From Bagarius yarrelli (taxonomy: Eukaryota; Chordata; Actinopteri; Siluriformes; Sisoridae), in NCBI GenBank assembly GCA_005784505.1, contig VCAZ01000037.1, positions 224,001 to 288,000 of the forward strand: a DNA stretch of 64,000 nucleotides. The letters are read 5' to 3'. This document shows, piece after piece, positions 37,231 to 50,121 of this stretch. Each line of letters opens with the position of its first letter. The first letter of the stretch is position 1. The notes under the pieces were generated by a model. It worked only from the letters and a program-made list of their open reading frames with translations. It ran no database searches and was not told the DNA's origin. A program made the position numbers and the translations under genes.

Positions 37231-40010
37231 AATTGTTTTAGTCTATTATTGTGGGGACATTTCCACGTCCCTAAACTCAACAAGGCAGAAAACGAAACAT
37301 CTTTGGTTGATTTACCTGTCACGCAGCCAAGGTCCTTAACCTTGTCTTAAACTCTAACTACATGAGACTAGTATTAACGCCTCTAGTCTCATGTTGCCAG
37401 AGTTTCTGACTGACAAAAGATCTGGGCGCCATAGTAGCCTTTATAGGCAAAAGGCCTTGTAATTGTCATCGCAAACAATCAATCAAAATTTGTGTCATTT
37501 TTTTAAAGCGTAAAAATGTAATGTTGACTTGCTTATAAAAACGTAAGCGCCATAGATTGAGTAGTTACACAAAGGCATGCTACATTATTTAGTCCGTGAA
37601 CATAACATCATTAAACATCATTTAAACATGAAGCTGATCCTCGTACACGCTCATTGTCGCAATAGTAACCACAACGCAGCTTACTTCGTTCTTGTGACTG
37701 CTGTTTTCAGGTGGAATGTTAAAAAAATGTCTTCCAGAATTTTTTTTTTTTAAATCCAAATTATCAGATGTTGATTTCAAAATCTAATTTGTGTCATAAG
37801 CGTCAGATATTTAGTCGTGGTGTCTGAAGCTGGGACTACTGAAATATACACACAGCCACAACATCTAAATCAAGTGCAAGTAGTATTTTTTTGGATTTGG
37901 GACTGACTTGTATTTGTACTGTTTATAACCAGTTAAATTCCATCTCACTGTAAAATATTCATTAACTAATCGGTGCAATGAAGTATTGTAACTGGATGAT
38001 TGACTGATCATCACTGTGCAGTCAAAAAAATGAAAGACTGTATAAAGTCAAGAATGGAAATGGGATGACAAGTGGAAAACGAGATGATTATGGGTATAAT
38101 GTTATGCAGTGTACTGTGCTATGTAGTGATAGATAAAGAGTCCAGTAAGATAGATATCAAGTGCAGTGTTTTGCATGGGGAAAGGGTCAGGTGTGTGTGT
38201 GTGCTGGAGTCTGCCAGACTAAAGCAGTGTAAGCTCAGTCTCTTTTTTCACCATACTTTTAAACAGCCGAGAAAGTAGTCTACTTTTTGCCTAAACGACT
38301 GCAGTTTCTTCGGATAGTTCTCACACATTTTTCTTCTTTTTCCTATTCCAAGCTCACTTCTTCTGCTGTGTAAATACATGTTTACATTTTAACCAGAATC
38401 TGGGGTTTTATGCTTTTTTGTTTGTACTGTAGTTGGAATTTCTGTATGACAATATCATCCATCGTAAAAAAAAAGATGATTTGGGGCCGGTGCCGTGGTG
38501 TAGTGGGTTAAGACACGGACACCCCCATGCGCATTTAGTAGTAAACCCGTCGCTATAATAAACACTTACAATCTTATATTTGCATGCTATAGCAATGGTG
38601 TTGCATGCAAACCATTTTAAACTGTGCAATATTTTTTAACTGTGCCATATTATGCTGGTAGATTCTGTAAAAATAGAAACTGTGCAATATTTTTACAAAC
38701 AATGTGCAATATAATCCTAGTGCAATTCATCAGACTTTGAACATTTTTGTGCTACTATTGTATTCCGTTTCTTTTTCTTCGGTATTTATGCACTGTACGG
38801 TCCCTACTTCCTATTTACATATCTTTCCCTATGCTGCTGTAACAAAGAAATTTCCCCAGTGTGGGATAAATAAAGCATATCTTATCTTAAGCAATAAAAT
38901 AAACACTACTTTGCTGATACGTTTCAATGGAGTAAACAAAACAGCATTTTTGTATTTGTGGTGCTGTAACCATCGATTTCTATTGAATTTAGTGCGTGTT
39001 TGAGTGGGCATGTAGGGATAATAATGCTATTTAATTTGCGATTGCAGCATTTGTGGTTTAAATGTGATGGAGGACTCTGGAGATTTTCTTACACATTGGC
39101 CCAAGTAGAATATTAAATGGAATTACAGTATGCAGACCTCTTTTGGTCAGGAAAATATAATCCCCACTACACTTCCTGCAATAAAACTATTGCAAATGCA
39201 CACATTGCAAAATTAATGCTAAAAGAGAGAGTGACTACCAATGAAACAGTATTAAAGGGATAGAGGTGGCAACAGCCTGTGAATTTGGTATAATTAATCA
39301 TGGATTTTAGCCTTCATTATTACATAAATTAGCTATAAAAATAACCAACAACATACAAACATTGAACATAAACACATCACATCTAATGATGTTTTATTTT
39401 ATAGAACTAAACTTCAGCACAAAGTTTAAGATGGTGAATTTAAACAAAAACAGATGATTAGTATTGTCTAAGGGTGGAATGAAATATTAGTCTTAATCAG
39501 AGCTGTTTGTCATATTGCCTAAATACTTGCCTAAAGAATTAGAGATGCAATTAGTAATAAGTAAAAAAAAAAGAGAATGGAGGCATTTTTGGGTCATGAA
39601 ATGCACACTGCAGCTCCTTAAGGTGTCCAATTTAAAAATGTATGCGACATGGAGAATATTACAGTGAAGACAGCAGGAAATGTTCCAGAGGGCAACAGTA
39701 GTCAAAGTTTAAGTATCAAAGTAAAAGCATAAGCTGCTGCGCATGTATTAATTTACAGGCGAGGTCACAAAACATTTGTACTTCCTTAATGACAGAATGA
39801 AAGCTGAGATATTTTTTAAAATTAAATTTAAACAAATAAACCTTTTGTGCATCATGTTGCAATTAAACAGCAGTTGAACAATTATCCGCAATATGACGAT
39901 ACGAGAGATATAAAGTTCACGTTGAACTGTCCCCATCAATTAATCATACTCATACAATTGCCGGTTAAAGTTTTAATGACTTTTAGAGTACATACGAAAA
40001 CATATGGGGG
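37231..40010. other. Intergenic DNA; LINE tail at about 38600-38885
   Basis: No gene seen. At 38600-38885 a sequence ends aagaaatttccccagtgtgg, then gataaataaagcatatctta, the style of 3' end seen in fish Rex1-like LINEs. A tRNA-like SINE head lies at 38488-38530. Confidence 0.45.
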
Positions 40011-40042
40011 AAAAAAAAAAAAAAGAAAAAAAAAAAAAAAAA
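40011..40042. repeat. A-rich tract
   Basis: A 32-base run of A with one G, followed by aaggagta. No LINE or SINE body precedes it that I recognise. Confidence 0.7.
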
Positions 40043-40676
40043 AGGAGTATGTTCATATAAACGATAAACCAGATATCTCAAGTCAAGTCACTCTTACTTT
40101 AACATAGCAACAGGTTTTGCACCGGGCATGTGCTGCATCATCATGATTAGAAGTCAAATTATAAACAAATCATTTCTTATTTAATTACAAAAAGGGGCAA
40201 TATAGGTATTGATACCATTACAGAACACACTAATTCCATTTAAACATACCTTTCTTCCCAAACCTCTAAAAAACATAAAAACAACTGACTTATGATATTT
40301 ATAAAAATTACACATTAAAATATCTGAATAAAAGCCAACTGCAAAGTCTTTCACTACAAGTGGGCTTTTTTTTCAATTCAGGTTCATGCCCCTACAATTT
40401 GGCCGTGAGACATGGGTTTGATTACGCTTTACAGTTTAAATTGTGGCCCTAACCATATAATATGCCACAGATATAAAAAAAAACATGTAGAAATGAGGAA
40501 GCCATATGGGACCTCTGGATTCCTGGTTTCCACAGAAAACTAAGTCTCAAAGCATATTAAGCCTGTCTTTAACCTAGAAATCAAAACATGTTTTTCTTTT
40601 ACTAAAGTCTGCTTTAAAAACCTTGAAACCCTATAACCCTTTCCTGTCAAAGCCTTATTCCGCCGTCATGCTCAGC

Positions 40677-43600
40677 TTATCTCTTGCCGGCCTCAGCAGA
40701 CTTCTCATCCTCCTTCTCATGACTCTGTTGGTGGGCTTTAAGGTTGCTCTCTCGACCGAAGCTCTTTCCACATGTTGAGCAGGAGTAACGACCAGCCTTA
40801 TGTGCCCGGGCCATATGGGCCTCCAGTTGCTCAGCACGGTTAAAGCTTTCTTCACATTCTTGGCATGGATGTGCCTTGCGCTGCATGTGCTTCTCTTTCT
40901 TATGTGCCCGGAGCTGAGCTGGAGCGGAGAAAACAAGCTCGCACTCTGTGCACGGGATCTGGCGAGCTGTCGGAGAAACCGCCTTCGATTTCTTGCGGTC
41001 AGCTTTGTTTTCCTCAGCTTTGGGATCCTGTAAAGCAGGTTTTGGTGGCCGTCCTCGCCTTACCCCAGGTTTGGATTTTGCCTCATCTGCTTGTGGTGCT
41101 GTGGCCGGTTCCTCTGACTTTTCTGTTGTTTCGTTTTCGTTCAGTTTTGGTTTCTTTTCTATAGTTGCTGAGGTGGGTTCAGCTTTGGGAGGCCGGCCAC
41201 GCTTTTTGACAGGGCCGCTGCCATTGCAGTGCTGGTTTGCTGCATGGTTTTCTTGATGTTGCAGCAGCTCAGACTCTTCTTCAAACCCCCTACCACATTT
41301 TCCACAGCGGAAAGTTTTGCTGGGATTGTCGGTGTCATCTATGTCTGGGCGTGCAGGATGCTGGACCAGGCGGTGGGTACGGAGAAGTGCTGGGCTCCGG
41401 AATGTTTCATTGCATTCTTTACACACAAACTGCCGCTCAGGACACACCTGCCGCCGGTGTGTAGTCAGCTAGAGACGTAAAAAAACAAACTGACCAATTA
41501 AACACAGTTAATAGTCAATGGAGTTTAGACTAATGTTAAAGTCCTTAAACTGCTTCTTTGTTGCAATGCAGCCAGGAAAATTACAAACTTTACATACTCC
41601 AGACCAGACTAAGCATCACCCCATGGGTGTAATGGATGTTAGTTGTTCAACGGATGGAAATTGATCCTTATGGATCAGGACCCACGGTTCGGCTCGCACT
41701 TTGTCTGCAGATTTATTGCTACTTTTTTTACTTGCGGATTTTAAAGATTTATTTTAAAGATTGCAGTAGGAATAATTGTAAGTCATTGTAAGTTTGGATC
41801 CGCCTTTAGGCAAAGCTAATTTTATTTGTCTTTTCCCTTTTTGTGAGTGTTTATGTATTGATATTTATTTTACATCTGTGAAAAGATCTTAGAGAAAGTT
41901 AATTGTGAAATGTAAGGTTAATCCAAGTTTGTGTTTTATGTACATATTTATCAAAGTCCAAATAAAAATAAAGTTCTTATCACTTTTTATAACAACTACG
42001 TATTTAAATAAGTTTACTGTGAAATGTGAATAGCATTTTATGTTCAATTAAAATTTTTGTTGTTCATTGATTGGATAATTTGACACCGCACAATAATGTT
42101 TTTGAACACAATTATGTGATATTAATGTAATTTACATAAATAGGATTTAAATGGTGCGTGTGTGTGTGTGTTTTCTGGAGTAATGCACAGTGCATTCGGA
42201 GGTGTGACCTCAATAGTCCTGCAGTGCTGTGTGTATGTGATTGCATTAAATCTGCTTGCTTTAACAAAGATTATGCGGCAACATTGTTTCTCCAACTACG
42301 CTTAAGTTCCCTGTATGCAAATTCCTAGTTTAATCTCATTAACTCTGGTTATTTTTCTACATCATCCTGTACATTTTCAAGGAAAGTTCCCAACCTAAAA
42401 GGTTCCCAGAATGGTATAACCCTATCAAAAAGTAAATAAACAAATGTCTTTTTTTTTTTTTTTTGCTTTGCCAGAATTAAGCCACGTAAACATGCGACAG
42501 GTTTCTGCAGACTGACACACATTCGTGAGGTCCGAACAAAAAAGTTAGCACCCTGCCAAAGCTCACTAATTAACCCATAGGGAGAATCTCCTCACCTCTG
42601 AGAATGTCCGAAAGCTCTCGCTGCAGTGTGAACACTTGAAGGGCTTGTCCTCCTTGTTGTGAGTAGACTGATGCTGTGTTAGCTCCTCAGAGGATGGAAA
42701 TGTGCGATCACACACATAACAAGTGAACAGTGTGTCACACTGTAGGAATAAAAGCAAACACATTAATCTGGAACTGTTTTAAAAGGAAATTTTACCAAAC
42801 ACAAGGTCACGTTTTAATTTAAGTTAGGGTTGTTGGTTTTTTTTGGCAATTTCCAGCCCTAACAACAAAAAAACAAAAATGAGTAACCCATTCAGTATTA
42901 ATCCACAGAGCATGTCAAACAATTCCCAGGTGGATTGTAAAAAGATTCTGTCATACATCCTCTTAATATTAGCACACAGCAGTCTGATTCGCTTGCTATA
43001 GTTGACGCTGAAATACCTCATTCACATTGTTTGTTCAATTCTGTGGTAATAATTTGCTAGGCTAATGTCACAAAGCATCAGGGGGCAGGTAAATATTTTT
43101 ATGAGCACATTTCAAGAGTAGCGTTAGGACAGATAAAACTATACTTAAAACTAACCTGCTGCAGTTGCTGTTTGTATTCTTCACGATGACTTTTCTTCAT
43201 ATGCCGTTCCTTGGCTTTAGAGTTACAGAAGGTTATAAAACACTGGAAACACTGTAAGCTTTCATGCTGGTCTGTAAACAAGAGCCAAAAAAAAATTCAA
43301 CAGATAGTATATAGTATACGTCTCAATGACCAACATTTTTACTAAATATTGCTGACAATTACAGTGCATAATGAAGAATAATTGAAAAAAATGCTATATT
43401 AATATAGATTTATATGATTATATTCCTTAGATCAGGGGGTCACCAGCTTCGGTCCTGCAGAGTTTAGCTCCAACTTCCTTTTCAAGTTCACCTGGTGAAA
43501 TCTTGATTGAGGGTTGAAGAGGAACTCTGCAAGACACCTGTAGGTCGGCTGACCCCTGAATTTGATCTAGTTTAATTATTATCCTAGATCTCTTGCGGGT

Positions 43601-43758
43601 GAAGTCTTACAAGATTGAATGACAGGTGTTGGAGAAGGATCCGGGATGATGAGTTCCGCGTACGGCTTCCCCGCTTTTTCGGTGTTCCCATCGGCAGGCG
43701 GATCCGCCTCTCCGCCTCCCATCACAATCTCTTCTATCTTCAGTAGATCAGAATCCAT
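40677..43758 (-). CDS. znf576: ZNF576-like C2H2 zinc finger protein, 399 aa
   Basis: Four coding exons: 43611-43758, 43156-43271, 42596-42739 and 40677-41468. They sum to 1200 nt with phases 1, 0 and 0 that fit. The fingers begin with CFQCFITFCNSKAKERHMKK (57-78) and CYVCDRTFPSSEELTQHQST (95-115). These match the order and spacing of the first two fingers of human ZNF576 as I remember it. A third finger spans the exon 3-4 junction (about 124-145), two more lie at 152-173 and 191-211, and three near the C-terminus. Two AT-hook-like motifs, RGRPPK (226-231 and 273-278), flank a charged linker, suggesting binding to the minor groove of AT-rich DNA. It is likely a nuclear regulator. The gene is about twice the length of human ZNF576, so orthology is probable but not certain. 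A non-coding first exon probably ends at 44863 (ATATGAG then GTGAGC). Confidence 0.88.
41469..42595. other. Intron of the znf576-like gene, empty
   Basis: AT-rich intron with a (TG)n run near 42160 and a poly(T) run near 42451. Nothing else seen. Confidence 0.5.
43428..43572. repeat. Short MITE-like palindromic repeat
   Basis: The left end (atcagggggtcaccagc) and the reverse complement of the right end (atcaaattcaggggtcagc) are inverted repeats. The interior holds gcagagtttagctccaactt, a familiar piece of a common fish MITE. It lies in the first coding intron of the znf576-like gene. Confidence 0.6.
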
Positions 43759-44862
43759 TAAGACTGGGCCTGTGTGTGGATCCCCAACTTAAAAAAACAA
43801 CAACAACAAGCTGTTACCATAAAGTCAGAAAATAAACTATAAATATGCAAATAAGTATGCAAATTCGAGATATTAACAAAACCTTAACTGTGCTTTCTGG
43901 TGTCACCCAAATAAGGGTTGCGTCTTTAAAAGGTTCTTCCTTAACTTATAATTAATTGACTACGTGTAGAGATGTATACAGCTACATTTTTTGCAGGAAT
44001 CTTCATGATGTGATTGTCTATGACAAAAGTATTTAATTAATAAAGCTAAAATGATTTTTTTTCCCCCTCCAATTTTAGAACTTTAAAGATGACTGAAACT
44101 TCAATGAGGAAGTTAAACAGTGAAACAGACATGCAGAAGTTTTCGATTAGTAATCAACTTTACTTTGAGTGCACTCTGTTCCTAAACAACTCTCTTCGCG
44201 CAAACAATCTACTATTCAATTGTAACTTTTCCATCATTCTGATTAACTTTACTCATAACACTTACTCTTAGTTACTAGCTAAATGTTCCACAATCTCCGT
44301 CAGGTAAATACTGCCGTAAACCGACACTGACCGAAACGCTACTAGCTAACAAGCTGGCCAGTTAGCTTGAAAATCTAAGCGATTTGGCGTTAGATTAGGG
44401 GGAAAGTAGCAAATTGTCTGCGTTTATTAATTTCAAAGAATCAAATAAAGTAAATTTGGGGTCGTAGCGCGTTAGAAATAAGTTACAAAACAGTTAAGCG
44501 TTAGCTAGCCAAGCTAACAAACCACGGCCTAAGTGACATGGCCTTGTTCCTCTACTGCATGAAAACAGACACCCGGTAAAGACAACTGCTTCTGGGATCA
44601 GACACTAACCGCCACCAAATGCACGGCGTATTTAACTGTTACTAAAAAAAAAACTTAACGCGTTTATTTCTGGCTAAATACAGCGTGCACATAGCTACTT
44701 TAATAGCGGGCTACGCTACAATTCCCTTAAAATTAAAACTAGCCAACTGTTGACCTGCACTGGTTAGCCAGTCGGCTGCTAAGCAACTCCTTAACAATAT
44801 ATAAGTCATGTGCTAATTATTAGTATGTCGATAAGCTATAAGAACGTAGACGACATGCTCAC

Positions 44863-45000
44863 CTCATATAGCTGCACTTTTTTTATGGAGGGAAACACCA
44901 GCACCAACTACTCATGCAGATGGTGCAAAGAGGGCGCGAGTGAGTCGAGGATATTACTGTAGCTTACGGCTAGCCGCAGGCGCGGAAATAATGGGCCTAG
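44863..45000 (-). other. znf576: Probable non-coding first exon of the znf576-like gene
   Basis: A good minus-strand donor lies at 44863/44862. The region 44930-45020 is rich in CpG (ggcgcgagtgagtcgagg, gccgcaggcgcggaaata) in an otherwise AT-rich region, as expected for a promoter. The 5' limit is a guess. Confidence 0.5.
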
Positions 45001-45010
45001 AAGGGGAAAC

Positions 45011-45022
45011 TGCGCATGCGCA
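45011..45022. promoter_or_regulatory. Perfect NRF1-type palindrome
   Basis: TGCGCATGCGCA is the full consensus for nuclear respiratory factor 1. It sits about 150 bases beyond the donor of the inferred first exon of the znf576-like gene, in its CpG-rich promoter region. CpG decay makes a perfect chance copy unlikely in this DNA. Confidence 0.65.
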
Positions 45023-45261
45023 CCATCATCGCGTTCTCTTTTCTGTGCATCCGACTCTTTTTAGTGAGTCAGATCACGTGGTTCAGCGCAACGAATAAGA
45101 GCCGACTCTTTCGTCTTTCAAACGGCTCACTAACATTTTTTCAAAAGCTTGCACTTCTAATTTACTACTACCACCAATTATTATTATCACTACTATTGTT
45201 ATTTACAGTAATGTAATAACATTTCTAAATAAATATAATACAAATAAGGTACTGTCTAAAG

Positions 45262-46247
45262 CAGTGGCGGGTGGTGCACTTGGTACCTGGGCCTTCTTAA
45301 TACCACCACTATCACTTCGCAATTATTAAAATTATCCATACTATACGAAAACGCAATATAACACGGCGTGGAATTACAGAGAGGGAAATATGCATTTCTC
45401 GTATTGAGGATAAAAAACATTTTTATTAAAGCAAGAAACCCCTTTAACACAACTCCAAACCTCAACCGCAGCTGTGCCATGTACATCATCTGAAGCAGGT
45501 CAGAATCAGTATTTATCTAATAACATGACGAAAACATTATTAAGATATAAATAAATTATATAATGCGTTTGAAGCTGTAAACCAGCGTTGCTGTTCGTCG
45601 GAACCGGTCTGGAAACTGTTTCCCGGGCTGAGACAAGCTAGTTATCTTCAGGATTAGCCGACCTCTTCTTACAATGTTTTTTTTTTCCAGGGAAAAAACT
45701 GATTTTTAAGTATGTCCGAGACTAAGTCAATTTCTTCTCTTCCGTCAGCCATTGTGGGCATAAACATTCTAATTCGCCTGTACAGACGCGTTTTGTTAGT
45801 CGAACTGGGCGATAACAGTTTTACTCTAATCAACCAACCATAGAACGGAAAAGTGCTGATGACATTGTAGGCCTGCTAGCTGGCTCCGGAGAGTCAAAAT
45901 TAAAATCTAAATCGGCTGAAGAAATAGTCTTTAATAATATTAACTAATAAACAATCTGAACCTGCTTATACAGTTTAAGTTACATAGGCCAGCAGTACTG
46001 ATTTTGAAGGCCCTGGGCAGATTAGATTAACAGGGCAGCACATAGAACCTGAAATCTGATTGGACAAAAAAAATCCAACATACACATACCTGAAGTAGTG
46101 CAGCCAAGAGATAATAAACTGTTGATAATAAATGAATAAACTTTAATGGGACAAATATTAGAATTTATATTTGTAAACGTATGTCAGCTCCTGATATTTT
46201 GTTAGGCCAGTAGAGAAGGCCTTGTTGGCTCTGACTGCAAACCACTG
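45262..46247. mobile_element. hAT-like non-autonomous element, long copy
   Basis: It begins CAGTGGCGGGTGGTGCAC and its other end, reversed, begins CAGTGGTTTGCAG, so both termini share CAGTGG. A 134-base relative at 63713-63846 matches both ends in opposite orientation and lacks the middle. No transposase ORF is seen. The flanking 8-mers (gtctaaag, gtacaata) match poorly, so I do not claim a target duplication. Confidence 0.55.
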
Positions 46248-46509
46248 GTACAATAGTCTAATAGCACATTTTCAACTAGCAGAATTTCATTTCATGCTAA
46301 AGTTGTTTAGTTAAGTCCTTTAAATAACTAAACAAATCTTCATTCTAGTAAAATCTTTAACTTTCCTTTTCAATCTAATATTCACTGATAAATCTTTAAA
46401 TAAAACATTATATTCAGTCTGGCGAGTCACCAGTTGATTGATAAGGTGTTGTATTATAACTGAAAGAGGGCAACATGAATAAAGGGTTTTGCAGATTCCA
46501 GTTAAAAAT

Positions 46510-48150
46510 CACACTGTAAATTTCCTTCAGGATGGTAAGGTGTGGTTCAAGACTTGAGGAATGAGGAAGTTCAGGATAGTTTACAGAGGAAAAGGTTAGC
46601 CAAGACGAACTGGGACATGGAAAGGACTGAGAAAAGTAGACAGGAATACAAGGATTTGTGGAACAGAGTAAAAAGGGAAGTGGCTAAGGCCAAGCAGAAG
46701 GCATATGATGAGTTGTATACTAGGTTAGACACTAGAGAAGGAGAGAGGGACTTGTACGGGTTAGCAAGGCAGAGGGATTGAGATAAGAAGGATGTGCAGA
46801 AGGTGAGGAGATGCTCACAAGTGAGGAGAGTGTAAGGGGTACTTCGAATTGTTGATGAACGAGGAAAATAAGAGGTAAAAAAGGGTAGAAGAGGTAAATA
46901 AAGCGGAGCAGGAATTTCTAAAGATGCAAAGATAGGATGGCTTTGAAAAGGATGAAAAGAGGAAAGGCCTGATGAAATACCAGTGGAGATGTCATGAAGA
47001 GGCAGCAGTGGATTTTCTTACTAGATTTAAGTGAGTGGGAAGATGCCTCAGGAATGGAGAAGTGTAACTGTGCCTATTTTTAAGAACAAGGGTGATGTGC
47101 CGAGTTGTAACAACTACAGAGGCATAAAGGTATGGGAAAGAGTAGTGGAAGCTAGGTTAAGGAGGGTAGTAGATATTTGTGAGCAGCAGCCTAACTTTAT
47201 GCCTAGAAGGAGCACTACAGATGCAATCTTTGCTCTGAGAATGCTGATGGAGAAGTACAGAAATGGTCGTAGGGAGCTGCTTTGTGTTTTTGTAAAAGAA
47301 AAAAGCATATGACAGGGTACCAAGGGAAGAGCTGCGGTATTGTATGGGGAAGTCAGGAATAGCAGAGAAGTATGTCAAGGTGGTACAGGATATGTATGAG
47401 AGTAGCAGGACAGTGGTGTGGTGTGCAGTAGATCAGACAGAGGAGTTCAAAGTGGAGGTGGGACTGCATCAGGAATCAGCTCTGAGCCCCTTCTTGTTTG
47501 CTGTGGTGATGCAATCTCCTTGGACAATGATGTTTGCAGATGACATTGTGATGTGTAGTGAAAGCAGGGAGCAGATGTGTTTGAATGAAAGGGAGGGAAG
47601 TGAAACAGGGAGATTACAGGGTGAAGAAGTATAGAAGGTACAGGAATTTAAGTACTTGGGGTCAACAGTCCAGAGCAATGGAGAGTGTGTAAAAGAGGTA
47701 AAGAAGCGAATACAGGCAGGTTGGAGTGGGTGGAGAAAGGTGTCAGGAGTGATGTGTGACAAGAGAATATCAGCTAGAATCAAGGGGAAGGTGTACAAGA
47801 CAGTGGTAAGACCAGCTATGATGTATGGTTTAGAGACAGTGGCACTGAGGAAGAAAAAGGTGGCAGAGCTGAAGATGTTGAGGTTTTCTTTGGGAGTGAC
47901 AAGGTTGGACAGGATTGGAAACAAGTTCATTAGGGCGACAGCTCATGTTAGATGTTTTGGGAGGAAAGTCACGGAAGCCAGATTAAGGTGGGTTGGACAT
48001 GTACAGAGGAGGGATAGTGAATATATTGGTAGGAGGATGTTAGAAATTAGGCTACCAGGCAGAAGACTCTCTGAAAAAAGGCCAAAAAAGGGCCAAGCAG
48101 TGTGAATTACATTTCCTGGTAGGATGGCCAGGTTGGTGGCACCACCCACA
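46510..48150 (+). pseudogene. RTE-type LINE, reverse transcriptase, dead
   Basis: Plus-strand frames encode, in order, a linker (KSRQEYKDLWNRVKREVAKA, 46542-46781), the fingers/palm (FKNKGDVPSCNNYRGIKVWE, then QQPNFMPRRSTTDAIFALRM, 47031-47312), KAYDRVPREELRY near 47305-47340, the catalytic FADDIVMCSES near 47540 and the C-terminal part (KVYKTVVRPAMMYGLETVAL and ARLRWVGHVQRRDSEYIGRR, 47656-48105). Several frameshifts, deletions (for example after NYRGIK) and stops break it. Confidence 0.85.
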
Positions 48151-50121
48151 AATTACCAGCCTATAACTTGAAAAACAATTACCCTGCTGGTTCAACTGAT
48201 TTTGTTGCACTTTTAACATTTCCCTTAACTCACTCTGCTCTAAGAGGGAGGACCCACCTTTGTCTGAATGCTGTCCCGCTTAAACACCACACTAAATCCA
48301 ATACCATAACAGGGCTGACTGATTACGAGCCTACACACCCCCAGGCATACCATTTTGCTTCCACCTAATTTCCTAGCTAAGCAATTCTAAAAAATTTGGC
48401 TGCTGGTGGAATAATTGTTTAAGTTCTAGTCAGAGCGCATTATCCGCAACATGTTTAATAAACTAGTCAGGCAATTATACTGTGGCATTTGGCACAGCCA
48501 CAGAAAACCGCTGTTGAATTTTCTAAATGAGGCCCATCAAAGTAAGGAAGCCCTATAACAGGCTCTTACCTTCTAACTGCCTTTTGGAGAAAAAAACCCC
48601 CCAAAAAAACAGCTTTATGGAATGCTACGCAGGACTGACAGCAAACAAGACCCTTGTGTAACAAAAGAAAAATATTATCTGGATTACTTTTGTTTAACAG
48701 CAGAACAATACCTGATCTTCTTCTTTGCTTTTACCGACCAGTGGTCAAATACAAGAACGGCTGGTCCGTGACTGATTAATGACAAGCTAGATTACAGGTA
48801 CCTGTCTCCTCAGAAAGAGCTTAATTAGCCCTGCAACATAAGCATAATTCATTGAAATGCATAGAATAAAAGCTATATTGCAAATTCAGACATAAGAATA
48901 AAGTTAATATAAACAGTATTAATGTATAAATATTTTTTCAAGCAATTATATGGTAACTTTATGCTCATTAAAATATTGATGTTTTTACAACACCAAATTC
49001 TTGTTAAAGAAATCAGACCAATTTAAATGTATTCAGAGAACAATATAGTTCAAGAATAAAAGAAAAAAAATAGATCTGCATGGGCATCATATCACTTTAA
49101 AAACACAACAAGCTTTAAAATGTATTATTTATTTACTGCACATACCATCACATTTGCAAAATAACAGGTTAACATTATACTAATGCCTGACAAGAAAAAA
49201 TAGCCGCATTCTTTATTTAGCTATTAATAAAATAAAAAAAAAAAACCACAGGCAAAGCATAAGTTCTACAATTCTACAATAAAAGCCACATTGATACTGT
49301 ACATTATCTATTATCTACTATAAATTAAGGGAAAAATTAAAGGAAAAAACAACTTTAATCTTAACAGTCTGTACAATCAATTACAGTAAATACAAACTAT
49401 AAAAACCTACAAACGACGACTATGGTGTAAAAACAAAACAGGTTTCTTTAAAAAAAAGAATACTGTCTAAATACTAGAGAAATAAAATTGATTGAAATTG
49501 ATTAAAAACAAAACAAAAGGTTTGCTTTTATCAAGCTAAAACTAATTATGTTAAGTAAAATCCCCAAAAATATAAACCACTTCAGTATTTTAATTTAACA
49601 ACACTGGGGTAAACATTTTAACATCTTCATAAGACATGTAATGTTTTGTTGGTGCTGAAACACCTAACATCTGTACCATCTGTACTGTAACATCTAAAAA
49701 AAAAAAAAATCTACTAAAAGAGACCTTCATCCAATCCTGAAACAAGTACCCTTGTGCATGTGTATAACTTAAAAGAATAAAGTAAAAGGGGCACAGGATG
49801 GAGTGATGAAGGATGGAGGACAGTCAATTCTGTTTTGTGGGGGAAGACTGTTGTAAACATGGGTGCAAAATATGAATGAAAAATAGACTAGCCCATATTA
49901 GGAGTGGACTGGGACTTAATACAGTCTTTGGGATTACATACAGATGGAATTATTACAGTACTACTAAGTGCAAAATGAGCTTATGGCAGTTTTTTTTTTT
50001 TTTTTTGCACAAAATCACCACAGGGCAAACAATGACTTGCACCAGGAAAACTGCCCTCCACTAGTCAAGCATCGATAAACTATAATGATATAAAAAAAAG
50101 CAACTGATGATTGAAGCACAT
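48151..50121. other. AT-rich 3' flank of the fusion gene, no gene seen
   Basis: This is the downstream side of the gene ending at 50122 and should hold its 3' UTR. Minus-strand AATAAA hexamers occur near 49212 and 49130, too far to assign with confidence. No other feature seen. Confidence 0.4.

Noticed and set aside
40800..41480. Several overlapping plus-strand frames of 75-102 codons
   Set aside because: They are antisense shadows of the last exon of the znf576-like gene, with no domain of their own.
45254..46255. Target-site duplication of the hAT-like element
   Set aside because: The flanking 8-mers gtctaaag and gtacaata agree at only five of eight positions.
46542..48105. A cellular reverse-transcriptase-like gene
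   Set aside because: The frames are pieces of an RTE-type LINE with shifts, deletions and stops.
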